Under the pieces are notes generated by a model. The model worked only from the letters and a program-made list of their open reading frames with translations. It had not been told where the DNA came from and searched no databases. A stretch of 11,611 nt of DNA from Baffinella frigidus (Eukaryota > Cryptophyceae > Cryptomonadales > Baffinellaceae), in NCBI GenBank assembly GCA_026770585.1, contig MU647911.1:22716-34326 (forward strand), written 5' to 3'. Each line of letters begins with the position of its first letter. Within the stretch, counting starts at the first letter, position 1. Shown here in pieces: positions 5,473 to 10,813 of this stretch. The position numbers and the translations under genes are program-made.

Positions 5473-5496
5473 GATCGGGAGAGGCGTGCGCGGGAG
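5473..5496 (+). CDS. E4 microexon copy 2 (8 codons)
   Basis: GGACCAG precedes and GTACGTTTG follows, a good donor. The 24 nt encode DRERRARE in phase 0. Reading from the ATG at 5464 also gives MDQDRERRARE without a stop. This peptide is basic/acidic and helical in character, like a piece of a long charged helix. Five full copies in the cluster give the identical peptide with synonymous codons only. Confidence 0.55.
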
Positions 5497-5630
5497 GTAC
5501 GTTTGGTGTCTGGGATTCAGTGTTCAGGGTCCAGGAACCCCGAGGGTTTAGAAGCGAGGGATTAGCGATCATTAATTAGGACCACAGTTTCCAGCCAAAC
5601 ACCAAATACCAGACACCAAACACCAAACAG

Positions 5631-5649
5631 CGAGAGGCGGGCACGGGAA
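5631..5649 (+). pseudogene. E4 partial copy joined to E2-type DNA
   Basis: AAACAG is followed by the last six codons plus one base of E4 (ERRARE in frame) and then GTAGCAG. Downstream DNA switches to an E2 copy after about 6 bp, showing a recombination junction. Confidence 0.5.
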
Positions 5650-5654
5650 GTAGC

Positions 5655-5774
5655 AGAACAGAACATTCCCGTAACGCTCCGCCAGGTCACCCACCGATAC
5701 ATTCATAGTGAATATGCACATAGTGCACTGCCAGGGCGGATTTTTCTTTTAGTCAACTCACCTGAGAATAGGCG
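5655..5774 (+). repeat. Transposed E2 3' end plus intron, empty-site copy
   Basis: 5659-5685 reads QNIPVTLRQ and ends CAG|GTCACC; the following 85 bp match 3121-3210 nearly base for base, through the start of a CACTGCCAGGGC MITE (5726 on). It lacks the 162-bp element found at 2949-3110. On its left it abuts an E4 copy and on its right the GGCGGCTCC phrase of E5, so a roughly 120-bp piece of the E2 region has been inserted between E4 and E5. Confidence 0.75.
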
Positions 5775-5789
5775 GCTCCAACCTCTTGG

Positions 5790-5945
5790 GGGTTCTAGAC
5801 CCTAAACCCTAGAACCCAAACCCTCAACCCTAGAACCTAAAACCCTAAACCCTAGAACCTAAACCCTAAACCCTACAACCTAAACCCTCAAGACCAGTCC
5901 TAAACAAGAAATATTAACAAATCAAAATCAACGATAACACACCAT
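5790..5945. repeat. CCCTAAA/CCCTAGA repeats and A-rich spacer
   Basis: Degenerate telomere-like units to about 5895, then A-rich unique DNA up to the next E4 acceptor CCTAG at 5948-5952. No gene. Confidence 0.8.
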
Positions 5946-5952
5946 CACCTAG

Positions 5953-5976
5953 GATCGCGAGCGACGCGCGCGGGAA
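5953..5976 (+). CDS. E4 microexon copy 4
   Basis: CACCTAG precedes and GTACTCG follows. It encodes DRERRARE using CGA and CGC where other copies use AGG/CGG and CGG/CGT, all silent. The acceptor is intact and the donor only moderate. Confidence 0.55.
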
Positions 5977-6081
5977 GTACTCGCCACTCAACCCTGCACC
6001 CCACCCCTCAACACCCAACCGTAACCCTAAAAAATAAATCAAAAATAAAATAAAAATAAATAAAAATAAACGATGAACCAG

Positions 6082-6162
6082 GATCGCGAGCGGCGGGCGC
6101 GGGAGGTACGGGACAATAGGCGGCTCCGCCTCAGGGCTTGGAAACTGTGGTCTGCGCGTGCC
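6082..6162 (+). CDS. E4 copy 5 with E5 segment
   Basis: AACCAG precedes DRERRARE (6082-6105). GTACGGGAC then follows, but the frame stays open through VRDNRRLRLRAWKLWSARA to about 6162 and on towards 6312. Either the donor at 6106 is used, as in other copies, or this is a longer exon with E5 retained. The 15-nt gap between GTACGG and the next AG (ACAATAG) is too short for a normal intron, so read-through or a distant acceptor is more likely. E5 is very basic with W and L residues, in the style of an amphipathic helix or an IQ-like segment, but no motif is confirmed. Confidence 0.5.
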
Positions 6163-6207
6163 ATTAGACCATTACTTTTCCGCTCCAGAGAGCACCATGT
6201 TTTTATC

Positions 6208-6250
6208 CGGCGGGCGCGGGGGGTACGGGACAACAGGCGCCTCCTGGCAC
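6208..6250 (+). pseudogene. Degenerate E4-E5 copy
   Basis: CGGCGGGCGCGGGGGGTACGGGACAACAGGCGCCTCC reads RRARGVRDNRRLL, in the same frame as the preceding copy. The 5' part of E4 and most of E5 are lost. Upstream DNA (6163-6205) is unique. Confidence 0.45.
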
Positions 6251-6329
6251 CCTGGCACCCTACACACCAAACACCAATTATCACCCCGCAACCCGCAAAC
6301 CCTAAACCGTAAACCCCAAAATCCCAAAG

Positions 6330-6440
6330 GACCGGGAACGGCGGGCGCGGGAGGTACGGGACAGCAGGCGCCTCCGCCTCCGGGCTTGGAAACTGTGGTC
6401 TGCGCGTGCGCTCGTGCGGATCGGGGCAAGAAAGGCGAGA
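6330..6440 (+). CDS. E4 copy 6 with longest E5 segment
   Basis: After CCCAAAG, GAC CGG GAA... encodes DRERRARE (6330-6353) with three codons not seen together elsewhere. The frame continues through VRDSRRLRLRAWKLWSARA and on to ALVRIGARKAR near 6440, where CCCTACA repeats begin. Compared with 6082-6162 the E5 parts differ mainly at N/S and at silent positions. This is the most complete E4-E5 unit. No consensus donor is visible at the right end. Confidence 0.5.
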
Positions 6441-6668
6441 CCCTACACCCTACACCCGAAACACGAAACACGAAACCCGAAACCCCTGAACCCGAAACCC
6501 TGAGCCCGAACCACGAAACACGACACACGAAACCCCTGAACCCTGAACCCTGGGCCCGAAACCCTGAACCCTAAACCATGAACCCTAAACCCTGAACCCT
6601 AAACCCTGAACCCTGAACCCTAGACCCTAGACCCTAGACCCTAGACCCTAAACCCTGAACCTTCAAAT
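6440..6668. repeat. CCCGAAA, CCCTGAA and CCCTAGA blocks
   Basis: Successive 7-mer variants: ACACGAA/CCCGAAA (6455-6540), CCCTGAA (6535-6615), CCCTAGA (6617-6645). No gene. Confidence 0.9.
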
Positions 6669-6672
6669 GCAG

Positions 6673-6708
6673 GCAGCGTACAAGTACGTGCGGACGCAGC
6701 AGATGAAG
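6673..6708 (+). CDS. E6 exon, copy 1 (12 codons)
   Basis: AATGCAG precedes and GTCGCG follows. The 36 nt read AAYKYVRTQQMK in phase 0. Two other in-frame copies (6815 and 7911) read AAYKYVRTLQVK and AAFKYVRTLQMK, with silent GCA/GCT/GCC. This copy has the best acceptor (GCAG) and is not flanked by the GGTCTAG array, so it may be the ancestral exon. Function unknown. Confidence 0.55.
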
Positions 6709-6742
6709 GTCGCGTCCGAAACCCGAAACCCAAGACCAAAAT

Positions 6743-6805
6743 GAAACCCTAGACCCTAGGGTCTAGGGTCTAGGGTCTAGGGTCTAGGGTCTAGGGTCTA
6801 GGGTC
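6743..6805. repeat. Head-to-head CCCTAGA / GGTCTAG array 1
   Basis: Two CCCTAGA units meet GGTCTAG units at CCCTAGGGTC and run for about 47 bp. GGGTCTA is the TTTAGGG-type unit with one T to C change. The same arrangement precedes three other E6 copies. Confidence 0.9.
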
Positions 6806-7093
6806 GCGCGGAAGGCTGCGTACAAGTACGTGCGGACGCTACAGGTGAAGGTCGTGTCCGAAACCCGAACCCTAAAAAAAAACAAGAGTTTAGGGCGGAC
6901 TCTTTTTGGTCCTTTTTGACCAAAAAGAGTCAGTGCTTAGCGTCCATTGAGGGTTTAGAAACTGGAAGAGAAGGACGCAGCAGATGAAGGTCGTGTCCGA
7001 AACCCGAACCCCAAGACCAAAATGACACCCTAGACCCTAGACCCTAGGGTCTAGGGTCTAGGGTCTAGGGTCTAGGGTCTAGGGTCTAGGGTC
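6806..7093 (+). repeat. E6 tandem unit A (about 288 bp)
   Basis: Contains E6 copy 2 (6815-6850, AAYKYVRTLQVK|GTCGTG), a poly-A/hairpin spacer with GACTCTTTTTGGTC and its perfect 14-bp complement (6898-6911 with 6918-6931), a partial E6 3' end (6973-6989) and a head-to-head CCCTAGA/GGTCTAG array (7027-7093). Unit B next to it has the same content in the same order. Confidence 0.8.
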
Positions 7094-7395
7094 GCACGGA
7101 ATGCTGCGTACAAGTACGTGCTTAGCGCAGCAGATGAAGGTCGTGTCCGAAACCCGAACCCTAAAAAAAAACAAGAGTTTAGGGCAGACTCTTTTTGGTC
7201 TTTTTGACCAAAAAGAGTCAGTGCTTAGCGTCCATTTAGGGTTTAGAAACTGGAAGAGACGGACGCAGCAGATGATGGTCGTGTCCGAAACCCGAACCCC
7301 AAGACCAGAATGAAACCCTAGACCCTAGACCCTAGGGTCTAGGGTCTAGGGTCTAGGGTCTAGGGTCTAGGGTCTAGGGTCTAGGGTCTAGGGTC
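7094..7395 (+). repeat. E6 tandem unit B (about 302 bp)
   Basis: A near copy of unit A. Its E6 copy (7103-7140) is frameshifted: CGGACG has been replaced by CTTAGCG, the words found beside the hairpin (AGTGCTTAGCG), adding one base. The hairpin is at 7187-7200 with 7206-7219. A partial E6 end is near 7263-7277 with AAG changed to ATG. The GGTCTAG array is longer (about 62 bp, ending at 7395). Confidence 0.8.
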
Positions 7396-7480
7396 GCGCG
7401 GAAGGCTGCGTACAAGTACGTGCTTAGCGCAGCAGATGAAGGTCGTGTCCGAAACCCGAACCCCAAGACCAACATGAAAC
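7396..7480 (+). pseudogene. E6 unit C, truncated and frameshifted
   Basis: Starts like units A and B (GCGCGGAAGGCTGCG), carries the same CTTAGCG frameshift as unit B, then ends after the CCCCAAGACCAACATG phrase. The shared frameshift shows that units B and C derive from each other. Confidence 0.6.
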
Positions 7481-7524
7481 CCTGAGCCGAAGGTCTGTAT
7501 GCAGGTCGAGTTTGAAACCCTGCA

Positions 7525-7714
7525 CCGAAACGTTACATGTAACGTTGAAGGGTTCGGTCTGGGGTACAACGCAAGGCAGTCACCTCGGACAGTTGGCTTC
7601 GGCGTCCGCGTGACCGGTCACGCGGGCGTTCACGAGCCTGCCGGCGGGGCTGTTCCGAAACGTTACATGTAACGTTGAAGGGTTCGGCCTGGGGTTCGGG
7701 TTTCGGACACGACC
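7525..7714. mobile_element. 84-bp element, site 2, between 41-bp direct repeats
   Basis: The core at 7573-7656 is identical to the copy at 8284 as far as I can read. Direct repeats at 7525-7565 and 7655-7695 match at 40 of 41 positions (T/C at 7559/7689) and each contains the perfect 18-bp palindrome AACGTTACATGTAACGTT (7529-7546, 7659-7676). 7691-7714 is the reverse complement of the E6 intron start (GTCGTGTCCGAAACCCGAAC), so the right flank also holds an inverted duplication. Confidence 0.75.
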
Positions 7715-7851
7715 TGCACCGAACCCTTCGATTTGGTCTGGGAGGTCGGTCTCGACCTTCGTGTATGTTTCCGGTCTAGAGTTTCGGTCTCAAGCTGCAT
7801 GTAACGTTTCGGTAAGACCCTTACCGCCGCCTGCATTTGAGGGTTCAGGGT
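7715..7851. other. Unique spacer with partial inverted copies
   Basis: GGTCTGGGAGGTCGGTCTCGACC and CATGTAACGTTTCGGT are scrambled, partly inverted pieces of 7490-7565. No ORF or exon candidate supported. Confidence 0.5.
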
Positions 7852-7901
7852 CTAGGGTCTAGGGTCTAGGGTCTAGGGTCTAGGGTCTAGGGTCTAGGGT
7901 C
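7852..7901. repeat. GGTCTAG array 4
   Basis: Six to seven GGTCTAG units in one orientation only, ending immediately before CGCGCGGAAGGCC and the E6 copy at 7911. Confidence 0.9.
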
Positions 7902-7910
7902 GCGCGGAAG

Positions 7911-7946
7911 GCCGCGTTTAAGTACGTGCGGACGCTACAGATGAAG
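7911..7946 (+). CDS. E6 exon, last copy
   Basis: CGGAAG precedes and GTCGCG follows. It reads AAFKYVRTLQMK in phase 0, with Y to F at residue 3 and Q to L at residue 9 relative to copy 1, and silent GCC. It has no frameshift, unlike units B and C. The acceptor AAG is weak. Confidence 0.5.
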
Positions 7947-8088
7947 GTCGCGCTCGAAACCCGAAACCCGAAACCGAACGCCGAAAGGGGGGGGGGGCTG
8001 AAACCTGAAACCGGATGCCAAAATTGGGGGCGAGTCCGAAACCCTGAACAATAAACACTAAACACTAAACACTAAACACTAAACACCT
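7947..8088. repeat. CCCGAAA, poly-G and CACTAAA block
   Basis: CCCGAAA-like units, a G homopolymer run near 7986-7997, and then CACTAAA 7-mers (8053-8083). No gene. Confidence 0.85.
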
Positions 8089-8091
8089 ACC

Positions 8092-8142
8092 GCACGGTTC
8101 CTGAAGCGGGCGATCGCAGGTTGCTGCAAGCTTCGACGTTCC
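8092..8142 (+). pseudogene. E7 unit, first copy
   Basis: GCACGGTTCCTGAAGCGGGCGATCGCAGGTTGCTG is the first of five or more related blocks (others near 8515, 8975, 9122 and 9311). Two readings are possible: ARFLKRAIA ending GCAG|GTTGCT, with high third-position GC, or an acceptor ATCGCAG before GTTGCTG. No copy has both a convincing AG and a convincing GT, so coding status is unsettled. Confidence 0.3.
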
Positions 8143-8152
8143 GTTACCTTAT

Positions 8153-8451
8153 CCGTAGGAACCCCCCTATGTTCCTACGGTATTGCCTACCGTAGGGCCT
8201 AGGGACTTGTCACCAGGGGGTTGTTCAAAATCCCTTCGAAGCCCGCTGTGTGGTACAGAATCAGCAACCCCCTGGGCACAGCCAAGGCAGTCACCTCGGA
8301 CAGTTGGCTTCGGCGTCCGCGTGACCGGTCACGCGGGCGTTCACGAGCCTGCCGGCGGGGCTGTTCCCGTACAGAATCAGCAACCCCCTGGTGAAAAGTC
8401 CCTAGGCCCTACCGTAGGCAATACCGTAGGAACATAGGGGGGTTCCTACGG
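8153..8451. mobile_element. 71-bp-arm inverted repeat hosting the 84-bp element (site 3)
   Basis: Arms 8153-8223 and 8381-8451 are reverse complements at 69 of 71 positions. Inside lies the 84-bp core (8284-8367) between 23-bp direct repeats (8253-8275 and 8369-8391) of the hairpin's inner sequence. The right arm is related to 10195-10240, and the inner CCCGCTGTGTGG is related to the ends of the element at 10139-10444. The ORF across this region (8183-8437) is a reading through the element and arms. I do not treat it as a gene. Confidence 0.8.
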
Positions 8452-8484
8452 AGTTTTGTGTGACACTGAGTTTTGTGTGACACT
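8451..8484. repeat. 17-bp tandem duplication
   Basis: GAGTTTTGTGTGACACT occurs twice in direct succession directly after the inverted repeat. Confidence 0.95.
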
Positions 8485-8789
8485 CAAGCCTTAACCCAAA
8501 CCACGCGACTCCCTACGATTCCTGAAGCCGATCGCAGGTTGCTGGAAGTGTCGACCTTGACTAAACCCTACACCCTAAACCCTAAACCCTAAACACTAAA
8601 CACTAAACCCTAAACCCTAACCCCACGATTCATGTGGGGTCCACATCAAACTCTAAACCCCAAACCCTGAACCCCAAACCCTAAACCCTAAACCCTAAAC
8701 CCGAACCCCACGATTCCTGAAGCGGCCTATCTCACGAGAACTATGTTCGGTAGGTCTGCCTGGTTTAACCTTTGGCCAACTTCGTAGGG

Positions 8790-8928
8790 AAACGACCCGA
8801 AATTAGGGTAGTTTAGCCTACGCATCTCCTATGACCAGGCCTACCGTAGGAGGTAGGTCTCCTAGGACCAGGTCCTAGGAGCCCCTTGGCCTACGGTAGG
8901 CAACCCATAGGCTAAACTGGGGTCGTTT
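8790..8928. mobile_element. Inverted repeat AAACGACCC...GGGTCGTTT (139 bp)
   Basis: Ends AAACGACCC and GGGTCGTTT; further pairs are AGTTTAGCCTA/TAGGCTAAACT and CCTACCGTAGG/CCTACGGTAGG. The centre CTCCTAGGACC-A-GGTCCTAGGAG is a perfect 11-bp stem. It interrupts the E7 array between a chimeric box (8707) and an A box (8978). The CCTACGGTAGGCAACC words link it to 8153-8451 and 10195. Confidence 0.75.
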
Positions 8929-9269
8929 AATAACTAAACTCCCATTACAACCAGAGAAAAATTCTCATTAAATTACCGCACGATTTCTGAAGCTGGCGAT
9001 CGCAGGTTGCTGGGAGCGTCGTCCTTGACTAAACTCTAAACCCTAACCGCACGATTCATGCGGGGTCTACACTCAACCCTAAAACTGAACCCCATGATTC
9101 CGGAAGCGGCCTCAACCACGCGACTCCTGTAGATTCCTGATGCCGATCGCAGGTTGCTGGAAGCTTCGACCTTGACTAAACCCTGAACCCTAACCCCTAA
9201 ACCCTAACCCCTAACCCCGCGATTCATGTGCGGTCCACATTAAACTCTAAACCTGAACCCCACAATCGC

Positions 9270-9299
9270 GGGGTTGAGGCCTGCAGCGGCCTCAACCCC
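9270..9299. repeat. 12-bp perfect hairpin
   Basis: GGGGTTGAGGCC and GGCCTCAACCCC pair perfectly around TGCAGC. It is built from an inverted copy of the GCGGCCTCAACC phrase also seen at 9104. Confidence 0.9.
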
Positions 9300-9372
9300 A
9301 CGACTCCTGAAGATTCCTAAAGCGGCTGATCGCAGGTTGCTGGGAGCTTCGTGCTCGACGCTTCCGTGCGAC

Positions 9373-9503
9373 GATGGCGGTGCGGCCACCCACACCACCC
9401 AGCATTGTTGGGGGTAAAATTGCCAATAACTAAAATTACCTATGCCATAGTAATTTCTCCTATGATATCTCCCATGATATGATGCGAAGATGGCGGTGCG
9501 GCC
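9373..9503 (+). repeat. Direct repeat GATGGCGGTGCGGCC and spacer
   Basis: The 15-mer occurs at 9373-9387 and 9489-9503. The first follows a GC3-rich stretch readable as SFVLDASVRRWRCG (from about 9341), a possible exon end. The second is followed at once by the polypyrimidine tract. The spacer between is AT-rich with CTATGATATC/CATGATATG words and shows no exon. Confidence 0.6.
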
Positions 9504-9725
9504 TCGCTCTCTCCCTCCCTCCCTCCCTCTCGCTCTCTCTCTCGCGCTCTCTCTCTCGCTCTCTCTCGCTCTCTCCCTCCCACCCTCCCTCCCTCCCTCC
9601 TTCCCTCCTTCTCTCTCTCCCCCTCTCTCCCTCCATCCCTCCCTCCCTTCCTCCCTCTCTCTCTCTGCGTCCCTCCATCCCCGTCCTCGCCCTCCCTCTC
9701 TCGCTGCTCTCCTTGCTCGCTCTCC
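9503..9725 (+). repeat. 220-bp CT tract, with a GTGAGT donor just beyond
   Basis: Almost pure C and T with scattered G (CTCTCTCG, CCCTCCCT). A consensus-like donor CAACG|GTGAGT stands at 9731-9741. Long serine/leucine/proline frames on + and arginine/glutamate/glycine frames on - are translations of this tract. It could adopt triplex (H-DNA) structure. Confidence 0.9.
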
Positions 9726-9741
9726 CTCATCAACGGTGAGT

Positions 9742-9964
9742 CCCTCACGGTGTAGGGTTCAATTTTAGGGCAAAGGGGTTCAGGGTGTAGGGTGTGGGTT
9801 CAGGAGGTCTGTGAATTTAATTTAAATGTTTTCTCTTTTGAAATCTTTTTTTAACTCCGACGGTCAACGGTCGACGGAACCGGGCAGGGGTTGCACCTGG
9901 AAGATGACCCTCCGACCTGGATAGTGCCACTCTTCTGTGGAAGCAGTAGGTATCAGGGCGTTTC
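9742..9964. other. Spacer without recognised gene
   Basis: GGTGTAGGGTT-like repeats at 9748-9800 (same family as 1-167), then unique DNA with a short palindrome GACGGTCAACGGTCGACGG. A minus-strand frame (9817-10134) spans this and the next tandem repeat. It has no recognisable motif and I do not call it. Confidence 0.6.
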
Positions 9965-10038
9965 ATCACACCATTCATAGGAGAGCTTTTTATCACACCA
10001 TAGATAGGAGAGCTTTTTATCACACTTTTTATCACACC
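9965..10038. repeat. 27-bp tandem repeat
   Basis: ATCACACCATTCATAGGAGAGCTTTTT and a second 27-mer (two differences) follow each other, then ATCACACTTTTTATCACACC as a broken third unit. Confidence 0.9.
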
Positions 10039-10138
10039 AAAGCCTACGCGTGAGTGTAACAAGGAGGATGAAACCGACCAACCGCAACCCTCCGACCCCA
10101 AACACCAAACACCACACACCACACACCGAACCACACTT

Positions 10139-10444
10139 CCACACAGCGGACTTTGAAGGGATTTTCACTAACCCTTAAGCGATACGACATGCGATCCTAC
10201 GGTAGGCAACCCGTAGGGACATAGGGGGGGGTCCTATGGATATGGTACCGGAAAATGGCTTAGATCTGAACATATTTTCCCTCCGTAGCCTGATGTGTGG
10301 CGTAGGCGCCATGTGCCGCCTGCCCCGCTCATGTTTAAACGTTAATCCCTAATCCCCAAATCAGGGAGGTGGGGATCGGAGGGGCGAATGTGGGTTATTT
10401 GCTCATGGGTTATTCACGAAATCGCTTTGTAGTCCGCTGTGTGG
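10139..10444. mobile_element. CCACACAGCGGAC-ended element (306 bp) holding an E8 fragment
   Basis: About 30-bp terminal inverted repeats: CCACACAGCGGACTTTGAAG at 10139 and the matching complement ending GTCCGCTGTGTGG at 10444, with the first 14 bases perfect. The inside contains a CCTACGGTAGG...GTCCTATGG block (10195-10240) homologous to the 8406-8451 arm, and an E8 5' copy (10365-10392). No transposase. The same end sequence occurs internally at 8230-8252, so the family is repeated. Confidence 0.65.
10366..10392 (+). pseudogene. E8 5' fragment, copy a
   Basis: AATCAGG then GAG GTG GGG ATC GGA GGG GCG AAT GTG reads EVGIGGANV, matching the start of E8. It lies inside the inverted-repeat element at 10139-10444, with the rest of E8 absent. 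Confidence 0.5.
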
Positions 10445-10629
10445 TAGAGCGTTTGCGGTAACTGTTGTCCATTTTGGACGTGCGGTTTTCCGGTTTTCCG
10501 GTTTTACAAAATGTTGTAAATGTCGTAAAACATTTTAAATGGACACTTCTGGAACAAATGAAAACCGGAAAATCGGAAAACCGGAAAACCGCACGTCCAG
10601 AACGGACAACAATTACCTCAAACGCTCTA
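10445..10629. mobile_element. MITE with TAGAGCGTTTG ends (185 bp)
   Basis: Arms of about 65 bp: TAGAGCGTTTGCGGTAACTG at the left and its near complement ending CGCTCTA at 10629. Inner arms hold TTTTCCGG repeats and GGACGTGCGGTT. The loop near 10520-10555 is itself partly self-complementary (AAATGTCG, ACATTTTAAATGG). It abuts the previous element exactly at 10444/10445, so one probably inserted at the edge of the other. The ORF 10465-10698 is a reading of its arms. Confidence 0.8.
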
Positions 10630-10657
10630 TCCCTCTCAACTTCCCCGCGTCTTACAG

Positions 10658-10684
10658 GGAGCGTGCGGAGGGGCGGATGTGCTG
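10658..10684 (+). pseudogene. E8 5' fragment, copy b
   Basis: CTTACAG then GGAGCGTGCGGAGGGGCGGATGTGCTG reads ACGGADVL from 10661. The 3' part is replaced by CCCAAATTTAAACACTAG. The acceptor TTACAG is good. Confidence 0.5.
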
Positions 10685-10714
10685 AAACCCAAATTTAAAC
10701 ACTAGACCACAAAC

Positions 10715-10778
10715 AATGTTCAGTGTTGACTTTTAAACATGTTTAGTGTTGACTTGTAAACAGTCAACACTGAACATT
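10715..10778. repeat. 17-bp perfect inverted repeat
   Basis: AATGTTCAGTGTTGACT at 10715-10731 pairs exactly with 10762-10778. An extra GTTTAGTGTTGACTTGT in the loop is a second copy of the left arm. Confidence 0.9.
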
Positions 10779-10813
10779 GAACACTAAACACCAAACCCCA
10801 ATCCCTAAATCAG

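Larger units (their letters stand above)
8505..9350 (+). repeat. E7 array: alternating A and B boxes
   Basis: An A box (ACGATTCCTGAAGC...GATCGCAGGTTGCTGG followed by GCTTCGACCTTGACTAAA) occurs near 8515, 8978, 9131 and 9311. A B box (CCCCACGATTCATGTGGGG then TCCACATYAAACTCTAAA) occurs near 8622, 9049 and 9210. The B box is a short hairpin (CCCCAC/GTGGGG). Chimeric or partial boxes lie at 8707 and 9090. CCCTAAA units separate them. The A box may have begun as an exon (see 8092). No long ORF. Confidence 0.7.

Noticed and set aside
6172-6528. A 118-aa minus-strand ORF opposite the E4-E5 units
   Set aside because: Antisense to the better-supported + strand frame. Its residues come from CCCGAAA-type repeats and the complement of E5.
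6806-7395. CRISPR array or rho-independent terminators (U-rich hairpins at 6898 and 7187)
   Set aside because: The repeats are exon/intron units with no regular short repeat-spacer pattern, and the genome looks eukaryotic, so the hairpins are read as part of a duplicated spacer.
8183-8437. An 84-aa ORF across the third 84-bp element
   Set aside because: It joins hairpin arm, insertion and arm again. The part from the 84-bp core is an open GC-rich frame worth remembering, but the whole is not a gene.
9440-9768. ORFs on both strands through the CT tract (serine/leucine/proline or arginine/glutamate/glycine rich)
   Set aside because: Low-complexity readings of a polypyrimidine tract, open in several frames at once.
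9817-10168. Two overlapping minus-strand ORFs of 105 and 71 aa
   Set aside because: They cover the 27-bp tandem repeat in different frames, with no recognisable domain and no third-position bias seen.
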